Positions 1 through 10,402 of a DNA stretch of 64,000 bases are shown one piece after another. The stretch is from Macrosoma leucophasiata (Eukaryota; Arthropoda; Insecta; Lepidoptera; Hedylidae), in the NCBI GenBank assembly GCA_036365455.1, contig JAWQUS010000010.1:22430501-22494500 (forward strand), in the 5' to 3' direction. The position numbers and the translations under genes were made by a program. Below the pieces are notes generated by a model that was not told the origin of the DNA, made no database searches, and was given only the letters and a program-made list of their open reading frames with translations. Every line of letters begins with the position of its first letter. Position 1 is the first letter of the stretch.

Positions 1-571
1 CTACGTTGCCAGCTACGTATCCAAGCTATAGCCTAGTATATGGAAATACTTGATGCCTAACACACCTGGCTACCTCGTGGCGACGTCTCCACGCCATACT
101 CTCTCTGTGGTCGGTCCCTCATATCTGAGGATCGTGGTCAGCATCTGGGTTGCATCTGGATCGGATGATCTGTTTCCACCGGTTTCTATCCAGCGCGTCT
201 CTTAAGACAGTGTAGAATTTGGAAGATGTAGGATATTTTATTTGATCGGTCCACCTTGTTGGTGAGCGGCCACGCGATCTTTTTCCTTCAGTATTTCCAA
301 CCACAATCAATTTTTCTAGGCTGGTGTCGCCGCAATATGAAAGAATGCGTTGTTGGCAAATGGTGGATAAGCGGGTTTTTATGCCGAGTTGGGTCAGGAT
401 AGATGCATTGGTGCGCTTAGCAGTCCAGGGTACTCTCAGCATTCGTCTCCAACACCACATCTCGAAAGCAACAATTCTTTGCCTCTCCCGGGCTAGAATC
501 GTCCACGTCTCCACTGCATATAAGAAAATACACACCATACTAACTGCTTGGATACGTAGCTGGCGACGTCG
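1..571. mobile_element. Inverted-repeat-flanked segment holding an RTE-like LINE fragment
   Basis: Positions 1-26 and 544-569 are inverted repeats of each other (24 of 26 bases, core GCTTGGATACGTAGCTGGC). They enclose the reverse-transcriptase tail at 119-538. LINEs do not normally carry terminal inverted repeats, so this is either a palindromic rearrangement or a LINE piece captured by another element. The left edge of the window cuts the structure, so its true extent is unknown. Confidence 0.5.
119..538 (-). pseudogene. C-terminal reverse transcriptase fragment of an RTE-like non-LTR retrotransposon
   Basis: About 139 codons, open but 5'-truncated, matching the end of the endonuclease/reverse transcriptase polyprotein of insect RTE-like LINEs. 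Visible hallmarks are AVETWTI followed by FEMWCWRRMLRVPW, the post-RT motif read as SETW...EMWCYRRMLRISW in this family, then a basic GKRSRGRSPTRWTDQI block. The catalytic palm with the YxDD box is missing, so the fragment cannot encode an active polymerase. The ATG at 538 is only the first in the fragment and is not a natural start. The clade assignment is from memory of the family; the non-LTR assignment is firm. Confidence 0.8.
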
Positions 572-1170
572 CCATGAGTTAGAGTGCTTAGAAAAAAAAA
601 CCTAACACCGGACGGTGCGGCGTTTGAGCAGAGCACCCTTCGACCTTACCTTGCTAAGTCGGGGGCGCCCATGGTCCCAAACAAAACGAGGTAAGATAGT
701 ACGTATGACTATGTTCCGGTAAATAATTTTATTCCTAGGGATATTACTATATTTCGGCTTTAGGTACCTATCATACTGCGACATAGACACTTACAACGCA
801 AAAGAAAAAGGTATTTTTCGAGAGAACAATACCTTATTTGTCAGTAACGGAAGAACGACATAAATGTCGACCAATAAAACTATTTTTTTCGTTTCACGAT
901 CTCCGTGACTCGCAAAACAGGAAAACAATTGTCTTGGGATACCGTACATTGATAAAAACGTTTATGTTAACATTTGTACAAGGGATACATTAGTTTTAAA
1001 CGGAAACGTAAGTTAGGTTTCGTGAATATATTACGAACAGAAATTTGGAAATATATCTTGGAACTTGGGACATTCAAAATGAGGGAAACACATCGAAAAA
1101 TGCGCTACGTTTCGTTGGGTTTTCCCAACTTCCTCAGGCAAATCTACAAAAATGTATTATACATTTGTAG
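572..1170. other. No gene seen
   Basis: A+T-rich DNA with only short chance reading frames. I see no recognisable domain, repeat or RNA. Confidence 0.5.
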
Positions 1171-1695
1171 GACAAAACTATAGAACAACAAGGGCCACTG
1201 GGCCACGGAGGGGAGTAGGTAGCCACAGCGTTTATTACTGATGGAAAACGGTCTGTAATTTTTGCGGGGGGAAATTCGTGTGACACACACAACAAAAATC
1301 GTCTATTACTACGAAACTTTACTGATGGTAGAGTTCCAGTGACGGAGCTCGCGGGCGTAGGCATCACCGCATTACATAATATAGTACTTGCCGCTAAATG
1401 GTAGTGTTCTGCAATTTCGTGTTCCGGTCAGATGGTAATGGCCCTGTAATTCCCGGCACAGAGGGACAACACCTCAGGAGTGATAACGCATCTGCATTTT
1501 GACTTCTGGTCTTTGTGTAAGTGTGAACTGCATGCTTGTTTTTAACATTATACTCAAATAATTTCACGCACACATTTAAACATCTCGGTGACAGGCATAG
1601 AATCACTTGTACTTTGACAGAGGGGAAAGCCTGCATATGGTTACTCCCCTCCGGTCCGCCGCGGCCGGTGGCCCGTGTTGCTCTATGGACAAAAC
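1171..1695. mobile_element. hAT-like non-autonomous DNA transposon (family M) with 8-bp TSD, split by a SINE
   Basis: The 8-bp direct repeat GACAAAAC at 1171-1178 and 1688-1695 flanks terminal inverted repeats (left 1179 onward; right end GGCCCGTGTTGCTCTATG at 1670-1687). The inner TIR part carries a G+C-rich block (GGAGGGGAGTA on the left, TACTCCCCTCCGG on the right). An 8-bp target duplication is typical of the hAT superfamily. A family A SINE-like copy (1321-1543) interrupts the body. Without it the body matches, in reverse orientation, a second copy near 50944-51218. No transposase is encoded. Confidence 0.75.
1321..1543 (+). repeat. SINE-like family A copy (reference description)
   Basis: Family A is the commonest repeat in the window (more than 30 copies or pieces). 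A full copy is about 290 bp. It starts ACTGGTGGTAGAGCTCCAGT, continues with GACGGAGCTCGCGGGCGTAGG and CGTGTTCCGGTCAGGTGG, then GGCACAGAGGCATAACACC and CATCTGCATTTTGACC, and ends CATGCTTGTTTGCCACTTC...ACAT followed by poly(A). The A-tail and frequent loss of the head suggest target-primed retrotransposition. I cannot see convincing pol III A and B boxes, so SINE is an inference. This copy lies inside the hAT-like element M. Confidence 0.8.
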
Positions 1696-1699
1696 GAAT

Positions 1700-1830
1700 C
1701 AAAGGAATTAATAAAACTTTTTTATTTTTAAAGAAAAATGAAAAGAAAAATTTGACTTCAGGCGAGACTCGAACTCGCGACCTACTGGGAATCTAGTCCA
1801 GCCGCTCTTCCAATTGAGCTACTGAAGCCC
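1700..1830 (-). repeat. tRNA-headed repeat (family P), best-preserved head
   Basis: On the minus strand 1828-1755 folds as a 74-nt tRNA-like cloverleaf: acceptor GCTTCAG/CTGAAGT (7 pairs including one G-T), D stem GCTC/GAGC, T arm GCGAG-TTCGAGT-CTCGC. The anticodon stem GCTGG/CCAGT encloses a 9-base loop instead of 7, so no regular anticodon can be assigned. The flank (AAAGAAAAATTTGACTTC) recurs beside similar heads at 29160 and 34565. That makes a tRNA-derived repeat head more likely than a working tRNA gene. Confidence 0.65.
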
Positions 1831-1986
1831 TGCCCGATTTGTCAAATCTTTCCTTCACATCTATTGCATTGCTTTATGGTAGCAGCAGCGCCATCTATTA
1901 CCAACTATGCTAGTTAGGCAACCGATATAATAGACTTTTCAGTTTATTGAATATCTTAAAGAAGTCGCTTTTACCTTTAATAATTG

Positions 1987-2133
1987 TTTTTATATTATTT
2001 CGCATTAACACATGCTTGTGAAATATATTTTATTTTTAAAGAAAAAAGGAAAGAAAAAAAACAATTCTTTCCATTTTTCTTTAAAAATAAAATATATTTC
2101 ACAAGCATGTGTTAATGCGAAATAATATAAAAA
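1987..2133. repeat. 147-bp near-perfect palindrome of family P tail sequence
   Basis: Bases 1987-2046 and 2074-2133 are perfect reverse complements (60 bp). After one mismatch the pairing resumes for 8 bp, leaving a 9-base loop at 2056-2064. The arms contain the ACACATGCTTGTGAAATAT segment related to the tail that follows tRNA-like heads elsewhere (compare 29520-29550 and 34680-34710). Confidence 0.9.
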
Positions 2134-2139
2134 TAATAA

Positions 2140-2250
2140 AACTTTACAAATCTAAATTATGGATGCTATATAAAAATTACAGAAGAAATTTACTTCGGCC
2201 GGGACTTGAACCAGCGACACTGGGAACACTAAGCTAAATCTTAATCAATG
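2140..2250 (-). repeat. Degenerate tRNA-headed repeat (family P)
   Basis: The minus strand shows GCTTAGTGTTCC, then CGCTGGTTCAAGTCCCGGC (a B-box-like T arm), then GAAGTAAATTTCTTC. The D and anticodon region is shortened by an internal deletion. It is not a functional tRNA. Confidence 0.55.
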
Positions 2251-2575
2251 CACACATTTGCCTCACACATCAAGAAAGCATTAACCAATTACAGACTTAT
2301 TCAAGTCAAGTGAACCGGGTAATGATTTTTGATAGACACAATCGCAAAGTTCTGAATAAAGAGTTGAATGCACTATTATCCTTTACCTAGCATTTATTCA
2401 CTGAGAAACTTAATTCCTGGCCTTTGTAAGATAGTTGCCTTCGTCGTGAAGTTAGAAAAGTTTTAATTTTTATTTCACTTTGTACGTATAATTTATATTT
2501 AATTTAGCTTCTGTCCGCAATTTCATCCGAATTTGTGTTATAATTGACGGTCATCCGATAGCACTTTTATCACTT
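2251..2575. other. No gene seen
   Basis: No coding signal or repeat recognised. Confidence 0.45.
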
Positions 2576-2578
2576 TAG

Positions 2579-2852
2579 AGGTCCAATGCGGGTTGGTGAA
2601 GATACGGGTTAGTGGCCAACCCGTTGTCGGATGTTTTCAAACCGCCATAAGGCCTCCGACAAGGTTTAACGACTGCTATCTACCGATAGCAACCGGGACC
2701 GACGGCTTAACGTGCCCTCCGAAGCACGCACGGAAACGCGCATTTTAATTTGCCCCTAGCGGTCACCCATCACACACCCGACCGCGCCCGCATCACATAA
2801 CCGAGTAGATCGCCTATGACCTACACCAGCCGCTGGGCCATACGCGCTTCAT
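2579..2852 (-). repeat. SINE family B copy, tail missing (reference description)
   Basis: Family B, read on its own strand, begins GCGCGCATGGCCCAGCGGCT (an A-box-like TGGCCCAGCGG), continues GATCG..AGCGATCTACTCGG, GCGGTCGGGTAGTGTGATGG and GCTATCGATAGATAGCAGTCG, and ends CCCAGCAGTGGGACGTATAA followed by (ATT)n. The 3' end resembles the 3' end of lepidopteran RTE-like LINEs, as expected for a SINE that borrows LINE machinery. A full copy is about 370 bp. This minus-strand copy lacks the last 100 bp. Confidence 0.8.
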
Positions 2853-3383
2853 TAGTTCACTTCATATAAATACTTACTCTCTATGAAAGATTATAACCTA
2901 CCTTCGTCTGATACCCTTAGTTCAAATTTGCGGAACACAGAATAAATTGTTAATGAGGTGATCAAAATTTCATGCTAAGCAGTACTAGTACGACTTATAC
3001 TAAACCGCAATGATAGTTACTGTTGTAGGCTTACTATTATGAGCTGATAATATACAATTTAAGAAGTCCTAGGTACTACCAGAATGCTTACCAGACTTCG
3101 CTTTCCTCATAAAACACATGCCAAGCCTTCTCCATTGAAAGTTTCGTCACTCGTCGAAAGGTCTAAATCTACTAAATTAGTTTCATTATCACGAGCTCGC
3201 AGGTGCACGTTCAAATAAGATTGTTTTCTGACTCCATTTGGAGCTCTTTGTTGAATGGTTTAACTAATTTATTGTTCAACTAATATTTTATATATTTTGG
3301 TTAGATTTGATACTGTTGTACCAATATGTTTGTAATTATGGTTTTTGTTTAAACATATAACAATAATATTGACTTTAATAGTT
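2853..3383. other. No gene seen
   Basis: A+T-rich, no recognisable coding region or repeat. Confidence 0.45.
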
Positions 3384-3384
3384 A

Positions 3385-3612
3385 CTTTTTATGTAATGGC
3401 AGTTGCAAATAAGCATGCTGTTCACATTGATGTCAAGTGATGACTGTAGGCTATAGACACCCAAACAAAGATCAAGGTCAAAATGCAGATGCCTTACCAC
3501 TCCTGAGTCCTAATGTGTTGTGCCTCTGTGCCGGAAATTACAGGGCCGTACATTACCATCAGACCGGAACACTATAATGCTGAACACTATCATTTAGCGC
3601 CAGGTATCTAGG
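3385..3612 (-). repeat. SINE-like family A copy, head truncated
   Basis: Runs from TTTTTATGTAATGG to the CATTTAGCG segment; the terminal 70 bp of the head are absent. Confidence 0.8.
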
Positions 3613-4198
3613 ACTAAAACTGTAGAATGAGTTGCACCAACGTGTTTTTTAATTTGTTGTCCTTTCTAGGGTTGCAAGTGTAGTAACATCTGACAGATAA
3701 TTAACATTAAAGGTACGATTCTGAACTCCGCTGCACGCTACAGGGCTGCCAGTGTTGACTCATACCTCATTGAACAAATTGTGGACATACCTTTACGGTC
3801 TTGAGGTTTGTAAGTCGATAAACAAAGTCGATCAACAATATTTATTATTTTGTGAACTGTCCCTTATTATACTTACACTACAAGAGCTTCAATAGCCGGT
3901 GAAATTTATATCAATTTGAAAAAGCAGTGTGAAAATTATTCAAATTTTGAATTCAGCGAATGGCATTATCAACAAACTCCCTAAGTATTGTCATTACCTA
4001 GATGGAGCGACACCTTAATTAACTGACATTTACACTGAAGATTCAAAATTAATTTCTGGCTCAAAAACCTCATAATAATATCAGGTGCGAGGGATAAATT
4101 ATTATCTGAACACACTTGAATGCTCTCGTGTAAATTAAATGACATTTTCTATATGGTGGAAGCTATAGAATGTAGCGTTTTTTGTACTTTACTTGCCA
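3613..4198. other. No gene seen
   Basis: No domain or family recognised. A short reading frame at 4120 runs into the SINE that follows and is not a gene. Confidence 0.45.
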
Positions 4199-4712
4199 TT
4201 TATTTTGTTTTAGATTCAACAAGTGACCATCAAGCATACAGTTTACATTATAATAATAATAATAGCAACCCATTATACGTCCCACTGCTGGGCGCGAGTC
4301 TCTCCCCTTTTTTGGGGGGAGGCCTGGAGCTTACTCCACCACGCTGCTCCAATGCAGAGTGGTGGAGGTGGATGGGTTAGTCAGAGAGATGTTAGTAGAT
4401 GGGCCAACCCGCTGTCGAATGTTTTTTTTTTCAAACCGCCCATAAGGCCTCCGACAAGGTTAAACGACTGCTATCTATCGATAGCAACCGGGACCGGCTT
4501 AACGTGCTCTCCGAAGCACGGAAACGCGCATTTAATTTGCCACTAGCGGTCACCCATAACACTACCCGACCGCGCCCGTAGTGCTTAACCGAGTATATCG
4601 CTTACGATCTACACCAGCCGCCGGGCCATGCTTCGCAGTTTACATTGATTGTAAGTAATACTGTAGCCTTCAATGTAGATGCGTTGCCATTACTGAGGCC
4701 TAAGGTGTAACA
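4199..4712 (-). repeat. Family A copy split by a family B insertion
   Basis: A-family sequence at about 4199-4249 (ending CAGTTTACATT) resumes at 4636-4712 with the same CAGTTTACATT. The 11-bp repeat is the target duplication of the B element between them. Confidence 0.65.
4250..4635 (-). repeat. SINE family B, nearly full length, nested in family A
   Basis: Begins with (TAA)n and GCAACCCATTATACGTCCCA and ends at GCCGCCGGGCCATGC. It contains the CTATCGATAG hairpin core and the complete LINE-like end, so it is one of the most complete B copies here. Confidence 0.85.
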
Positions 4713-5010
4713 TTTTTTATTTTTTTTTTTTAATGTAATAAAAGTGGCAAACAAGCATGCAGTTCACATTCATGTTAAGTGAAGACTGCAGCCTATAGAC
4801 ACCCACACAATGACCAGAGGTCAAAATGCAGATGCGCTGCCACTCCTGAGGCATTAGGTGTTATGCCTCTGTGCCGGAAATTACAGGGCCGTACATTACC
4901 ACCTGACCGGAACACGATAGTGCTGAACACTACCATTTAGCGGCAAGTATATTAGGTAATGCGGTGGTGCCTACGCCCGCGAGCTCCGACACTGTAGCTC
5001 TACCACCAGT
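4713..5010 (-). repeat. SINE-like family A, full length
   Basis: T-rich end at 4713, head end ACCACCAGT at 5010. Confidence 0.85.
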
Positions 5011-5125
5011 AAGATTATTTTCTCTGTGTTGGAGATTTCAGGGCTGGAAATTATCAATTGGCTGAACATTACCATTTAAGCAAGCAAGTAGATAAGGTAA
5101 TACAGTGGTACCAATGCCCACACTT
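5011..5125 (-). repeat. Degenerate family A fragment
   Basis: TCTCTGTGTTGGAGATTTCAGGGC and GCTGAACATTACCATTTA match the middle and head of family A with many substitutions. Confidence 0.55.
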
Positions 5126-5198
5126 TATTTGCCACCAAATGTTCAGCATTAGCTTGTTCCTGTTAGATAGTAATGTAATAAATATCATAGAGGTGAAA

Positions 5199-5325
5199 TA
5201 ACTTAGGCCTCAGAGATTCCGGTGCGCTTAACTCCGGTTTTTGTTAAGATGTGTATAGGCTACAGTCGCCACTGACCAATTATGTGAACTGCATGCTTGT
5301 TTGTCACCATCATTATATAGAAAAA
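5199..5325 (+). repeat. Degenerate family A tail fragment
   Basis: Ends with the diagnostic GTGAACTGCATGCTTGTTTG; the middle is diverged. Confidence 0.55.
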
Positions 5326-5615
5326 AGTACTGATACAAAGACTAAAATCGCTACAGTTTACTTTTTAGACACCTCACCTAGCGTCGGTACAAAATGAAAT
5401 GCAGCGCCGAAATTGAACAATGGATATATAATTAGACATCATAATTTACAGCGAACGACACTCCATAGCTCACTCCACCTGCAATGTATGGACTTTTGTT
5501 CAGGTAATGATCGGTAATGAGAATACAAGAGACAACGACAGACGCGTATGGGGAAGTTGCTTTATTGTTTTCTATATCATGTTTTATAATAGCAAAGAAA
5601 ATTTGGAATTATTAC

Positions 5616-5710
5616 AGGAGTGTTAACTCATCTGCATTTTGATCTTGGTCTTTGTGTCTATAGGCAAAAAAGCATGCAGCTTGTTTGCTATTTCTATTAC
5701 ATAAAAAAAA
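5616..5710 (+). repeat. Family A tail fragment
   Basis: CATCTGCATTTTGATCTTGG, then TTGTTTGC and a poly(A) end. Confidence 0.65.
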
Positions 5711-5761
5711 TGGTCCCCAACCTTCGTAGAGAAGTGGCACTTTACAGTTACATTGACTTGT

Positions 5762-5862
5762 TAAAGTTAAAGTTACCAGGATTTGACAGATTACCTTATC
5801 ATCTGACAGATAATTTTGAGGTTAACTGGAACAATAACCAGCGCAGCACGGCTATTTACGGT
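5762..5862. repeat. Repeat family N copy
   Basis: TTATCATCTGACAGATAATT followed by GAGGTTAACT recurs at 35140-35212 and in part at 3690. It contains a small palindrome (ATCTGACAGAT). Class unknown. Confidence 0.45.
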
Positions 5863-5869
5863 AAAAGTT

Positions 5870-7090
5870 AAATTAATGACGTCATTTAATAATTATCAAA
5901 TGCTTTACTTAAAGTTAAGGTAAGACCATGCAATCCAGCTTAATCCGAAGAAATTGAGTGCTTTGTATTAGAAAATATATCTTACAAAGACTTCAAAGAA
6001 TCTCTCTTTATCTTGTAGACGTTAATAAAACATACAAAAACAACAAAGCAGATACATAAACTGTAAAAGAAACTTAAATATCAAACTTTTACATTAAATT
6101 ATTTTAAAAAGTAATGTAATAGCAGTGGTCAACCATCGAAACCACGAGCTCGCGCGACTATAAAGTTTTCCAACTATTAAACTAGATCACGTTCAGCCCA
6201 TATGATAAAACTTTTGAAAATATTTATATCAAGCATACGTAACCCAGTTTCAGCGCATTGCTGATTTTTTCATGCACTAAAGTTTTTCCTGAAATGAACA
6301 CTAGTGGTCAAAGAGACAGTTATCTTCAGGCATACGTTATGCCATACAAACTCAACTTAAAAAAAAGTTGAATATTTAAAATAAATTTAGTATTTTTACA
6401 ACTTTGGGATCCGCCGCCGAGTTGATTGGACATAATGCCCATAAATGCCCAATAAAGACTCGCCTTTGATCTTTTATACGGCCATTTATATTATCATTTG
6501 AAACATTTTAATCAATAATAATATGGGGTGACGAGCAGCGCTTATGTCCAGTCAAATACAAACAAAATAAATTAAAGCAATAATAATTGTAAGGGTAAAA
6601 TAATACCAATTAATATACATGTCAAATTACAAATTAGAAAAATTATGATGGAGAATATCACTAAGGTAATACTAAATATAATATATCCGTATGATTTTAC
6701 AATATAAATATAGAGAATCCTTCATCCTTTTTGTTTTATCGAAATAAATGGATAAAATTTTGGTATATAGGACATAACCTATGTCAATCGACCACTGACT
6801 CTTGGCTTATAGGATGGTCATAGCGCGCTGAAAACGGGAACCATGAATTTTTCAGTGAACGGGTATTTTGTTTTGCACAAGCCTTTATTCCGCTAAACTA
6901 ATTTAAAATTAAAATGGCGTAGCTTGGAATTTTTCATTTATATTCTTGTTGGTTCTTTTATTTGTGCATGCGGTAAGAGGGCCACACGTATTGGTAAATT
7001 TATGTAGAACATGATGACAGATAAATTAGGTAACGCGGTGGCATCGAAACGCTGACACTAGTACTCTTTCAAAAGTAAGAGAAAAGTAGG
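5870..7090. other. No gene; weak repeat L at 6522-6700
   Basis: Mostly unrecognised A+T-rich DNA. 6522-6700 (GGGGTGACGAGCAGCGCTTA, CAAACAAAATAAATTAAA) resembles sequences at 13630, 50390 and 60795. A short family A scrap (CACGAGCTCGCGCGAC) lies near 6140. Confidence 0.45.
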
Positions 7091-7132
7091 AGTTTTGGCG
7101 GGCACTTTAAACGGGTGTGTGGTGCTCTTATT

Positions 7133-7184
7133 AGGGTTCCGTACCTTAAAAGAAAAAAAGGAACCCTTATAGGATCACTCGTGC

Positions 7185-7242
<58 letters not shown>

Positions 7243-7804
7243 CACAGCCAATTTGTTCCGAAACTACTCGACCGATTGAGTTGAAATTTGATGAATATAT
7301 GTAAATTGGTGACCCAAAGATGAACACGTCAAGTAAAATAATAAATTTTAAACAGGGCCACTTTCGGGTGGTAATCAGAAAATTAAAAAATATATATTCG
7401 TAAACTGTGTCGTGTGATATATCAAATGAAAGTTGTTGTCAGCATCTCAGATATATTTTTTTTATAATTTTTGCATAAACAAATTTGAAGTTATTTAAGA
7501 AAAACGACGAAAATTGACCCCCCTTGATTGATCTCCCTTTTCCAATTCCTCCCTATTTCCGAAACTACTGAACTTAACATTTTGAAAAAAATGTGGAAAA
7601 TAGTTCTTTGCCTATAGATTACTGGAAAACCTATAAAAAGTTTGAGTATTCAAATTAAATCGAAAATTCTTAAAAATATAACCCCCCCTGCTGGTACCAC
7701 CGTAACCGCCATGTCCCTGCATTTTAAATCTGTAATATTTTCGAAAATATTTATTTAAATTACGGAACTCTCACCACGCGAGTCGCACTTGTCCGGTTTT
7801 TTTT
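7133..7804 (+). mobile_element. Repeat family G element inserted in F
   Basis: Starts AGGGTTCCGTACC, contains a (CTGT)n run, and ends ACCACGCGAGTCGCACTTGT. The two ends carry partly complementary GGGTTCCG/CGGAACTC. The same ends occur at 49714-49973. Flanking TTATT on both sides is a possible 5-bp target duplication. No protein is encoded and the class is uncertain. Confidence 0.6.
7185..7241 (+). repeat. (CTGT)n microsatellite
   Basis: About 14 tandem CTGT units inside element G, one with a substitution near the end. Confidence 0.95.
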
Positions 7805-8141
7805 ATTAAATATTCTTGGTGTATTTTAGAGTTAGATTGAATAAAGTTGGTGGCATTTTGTTTGATATAGGTTTATTACAGTGTTCGGTTTTTCAGGTTG
7901 CCTCCAAAACTTCATTGTAAATGATCTGGTAAAGTAGCCATCGCGTTACTCGAATTACTGACTGTTACTCTGACAGACTCTGACTGAGTGACTAATAATT
8001 GACTGACTGATTCTGACTTTTACGATGCATAAGAATAGGAAATATCGTTTTACTTGACACGGGCAATATGAGCAAAAGCGATGGCATAATTAAAAAAAAA
8101 ACAGAAATTAGTAGAGATGGATCTTTGGTCACAGGTCCAGC

Positions 8142-8445
8142 TTCTGTGGCAAAAAGGTCACTTCGTTTACAAAAAAAATTAATACTTCCTTGGTGATAAT
8201 AGACCACTAAAGGTAATATTACTGTTCTGATGTTGCTCACGACTAGGAAAGTGAGTAAGCTTGGATTAATTCCAATAACTATTGGCAATATTTCTGTGGC
8301 AAATAAGTCACTTCGTTACTAAAAAAAATTAGTTCTTTTTTGGTGATAATAGACCACTAAAGGTCACTATATGTATTCGATATTGCTCACGACTTGGAAA
8401 GTGAGTAAGTTTGGATTCATTCCAATAACTATCGGCGATATTAAG
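8142..8445 (+). repeat. 150-bp tandem duplication
   Basis: Two units, 8142-8291 and 8292-8445, each running from TTCTGTGGCAAA through GGTGATAATAGACCACTAAA to CCAATAACTAT. A diverged partial third copy lies at 9361-9450. Confidence 0.8.
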
Positions 8446-8807
8446 TCGTGTAAAGTCGAAAGTACTTTTATGTTGATCTTCGTTTTTCTTTACACATAAC
8501 AAATCATCTTAAAATAAATTATAAACACAAAAATAGGTACAATGATGTTGAAACCGTTCGGAAGCGTCTCCCTACAATTAAAGGCACTATCCTGTAATAT
8601 CTTCCATTAGTATGCAAATTAAAATAACAACCGCGATGGCTCGGCAAATTGTAGCGCTACCAACTTTATTAATGTTGGGATTCTCACTAGACGCGAAATG
8701 GACGGGAAATGTTTTCATGAGAATTGGTGAAAAATGGTGTAAAATATCAGCATTACTTAATAAATGGTAACACTTGCGGGTCTGATTTATTTATTCTGTG
8801 ACAACAC
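8446..8807. other. No gene seen
   Basis: Nothing recognised. Confidence 0.4.
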
Positions 8808-8956
8808 TTACCCCCTTAATCATAAACGTACATTAGATACATTTTAGCTATAGAATACTTTGTCTTTGTCAGTTGCATTGTCAAATGTCCAGGATAGAAA
8901 AAGACAAAGGATTAGCAACACTTAAGCTAAAATACGTTTATGAATAAAAGGGGTTA
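8808..8956. mobile_element. MITE family J copy 1, TSD TTA
   Basis: The element at 8811-8953 (143 bp) is largely an inverted repeat (CCCCCTTAATCATAAACGTA against ACGTTTATGAATAAAAGGGG) and is flanked by TTA on both sides. A TWA 3-bp target duplication is characteristic of PIF/Harbinger. A second copy is at 25774-25919. Confidence 0.8.
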
Positions 8957-9499
8957 ATGTGTTTAAAAAAACTATTTTCTTTTATAAAGTAGGGATAAGA
9001 GGAATTCTATGAAGTAGGGTTGACACATTAGTTTTGGACAGACGAAGCGATCCTATAAAGTATTTAATTCTCTTTTACTCTCATGAGCTATAACTAAAAT
9101 TGTACAACTAATTAAGTGGACAAAATCCTGAGGCGGAGACCAAGAGACTCATAGCACAGGGTTTTACCTAGTTTGAGCGCTCCTGTCTCCACAATACCCT
9201 GAGTTAAATGTTTAAAAAAATACAATAAATATGATTTTTTTATAAATAAGCTTCATATAATGTAATAACCATAATTAACTTAGGAAAGCATTGTGGAGAA
9301 AATGAATAATTTTTATCTTATCTTGTTTTAAATCCGTAATCCACAGTCATTTTAACAATAAATTATAACACTTCCTTGGTAATTATCCACTTATAGTGAG
9401 ATTACCTCACTGTTCCGATAATGCTCATGGGTTGGAGAGTAACTAAGTTCTGGAGCTCGATGCCTAGAAATAAACTTAAATTCAGAATTGATAGTTCGG
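8957..9499. other. No gene seen
   Basis: Unrecognised A+T-rich DNA apart from the partial tandem-repeat relic at 9361-9450. Confidence 0.4.
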
Positions 9500-9650
9500 A
9501 TAAAGAGTAAATTCATACGTAAAAGTGTCCATTTGTTTCAGCATCAGAAGACGTCGCGCGAAGGCGTCCCGTCTCACGTTGCGTCACCGACAAGCAAACT
9601 ACGGGACGGGAGCATTATGGCTTTGAAAATGTTCCATCAAATTACCAGCT
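9500..9650 (+). repeat. Repeat family H copy 1
   Basis: Shares GTCCATTTGTTTCAGCATCAG, GGGAGCATTATG and CTTTGAAAATGTTCCA with 10252-10402. The body is richer in G+C than its surroundings. Confidence 0.65.
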
Positions 9651-10251
9651 TGTAGTTGTAATATGTATAATACTGGACTCCAAATTTCACGTTATTTAAG
9701 AAAGAAATTGTCATAGTTACAAAATGTACAGCATACATTTCATATTCAGTAATTGTTGGTAAGTGAAGACTGTTGGATTTTCATGACAAAGAAGTCGGTC
9801 AAATACGTTTTGAAATGCCGTTTTTCGCGTGCTCATCCTTGTTTAGGATGTGGACGATGTATGTTAGTTGAAAGTTATTTCAACTAACTTATATCGTGCA
9901 CATCAAATTATTAACGACAAAAATTTTGCCCATATAAAGATCTACAATAACTCTAATTTGTCATGTGAATGTAGTACCTACCTACCTACGCATTAGCAAT
10001 TACTATAATTGTAAATGCCTCATCTAATTTAATTGCATGCTATACCCACCCGGGGGGCGGTACTCTTCTTCTTAACACAGACTATTGTAACAAATAGCCT
10101 AGCAAGAAGAATGGTACAATGCCCATACTATAACTATTGTGAAATATGTACCTATTCTAATAATTGTACTACATATGTTAACGTCAAATACTTTTTTTTT
10201 ATTATTATATTACTATAAAAAAAGTCCCGTGCGAAACCGAGGCGGATCGCC
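9651..10251. other. No gene seen
   Basis: Nothing recognised; a short reading frame at 10033 looks like chance. Confidence 0.4.
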
Positions 10252-10402
10252 AGTAAAAAATAAATTCGAGCGTCCATTTATTCCAGCATCAGTCTAAGTC
10301 GCGCGACGGCGTCGTCGCACGTCACGTCATCGACAGGCGAACGACGCGACGGGAGAATTATGCCTTTGAAAATGTTCCACCAATTTGCCAGTGGCAATTG
10401 CT
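10252..10402 (+). repeat. Repeat family H copy 2
   Basis: Direct-orientation copy of 9500-9650, with CGCGCGACGGCGTCGTCGCA in its G+C-rich core. Confidence 0.65.

Larger units (their letters stand above)
7095..8085 (+). repeat. Repeat family F copy, split by family G
   Basis: TTGGCGGGCACTTT...GGTGCTCTTATT (7095-7132) and ATTCTTGGTGTATTTTAGAG...GATGGCATAAT (from 7805) are contiguous in the copies at 18414-18870 and 58996-59379. The stretch between them is therefore an insertion. Confidence 0.7.

Noticed and set aside
1755..1828. Functional tRNA gene on the minus strand
   Set aside because: Acceptor, D and T arms pair well, but the anticodon loop has 9 bases, and the same head and flanks recur at 29160 and 34565, marking a repeat family.
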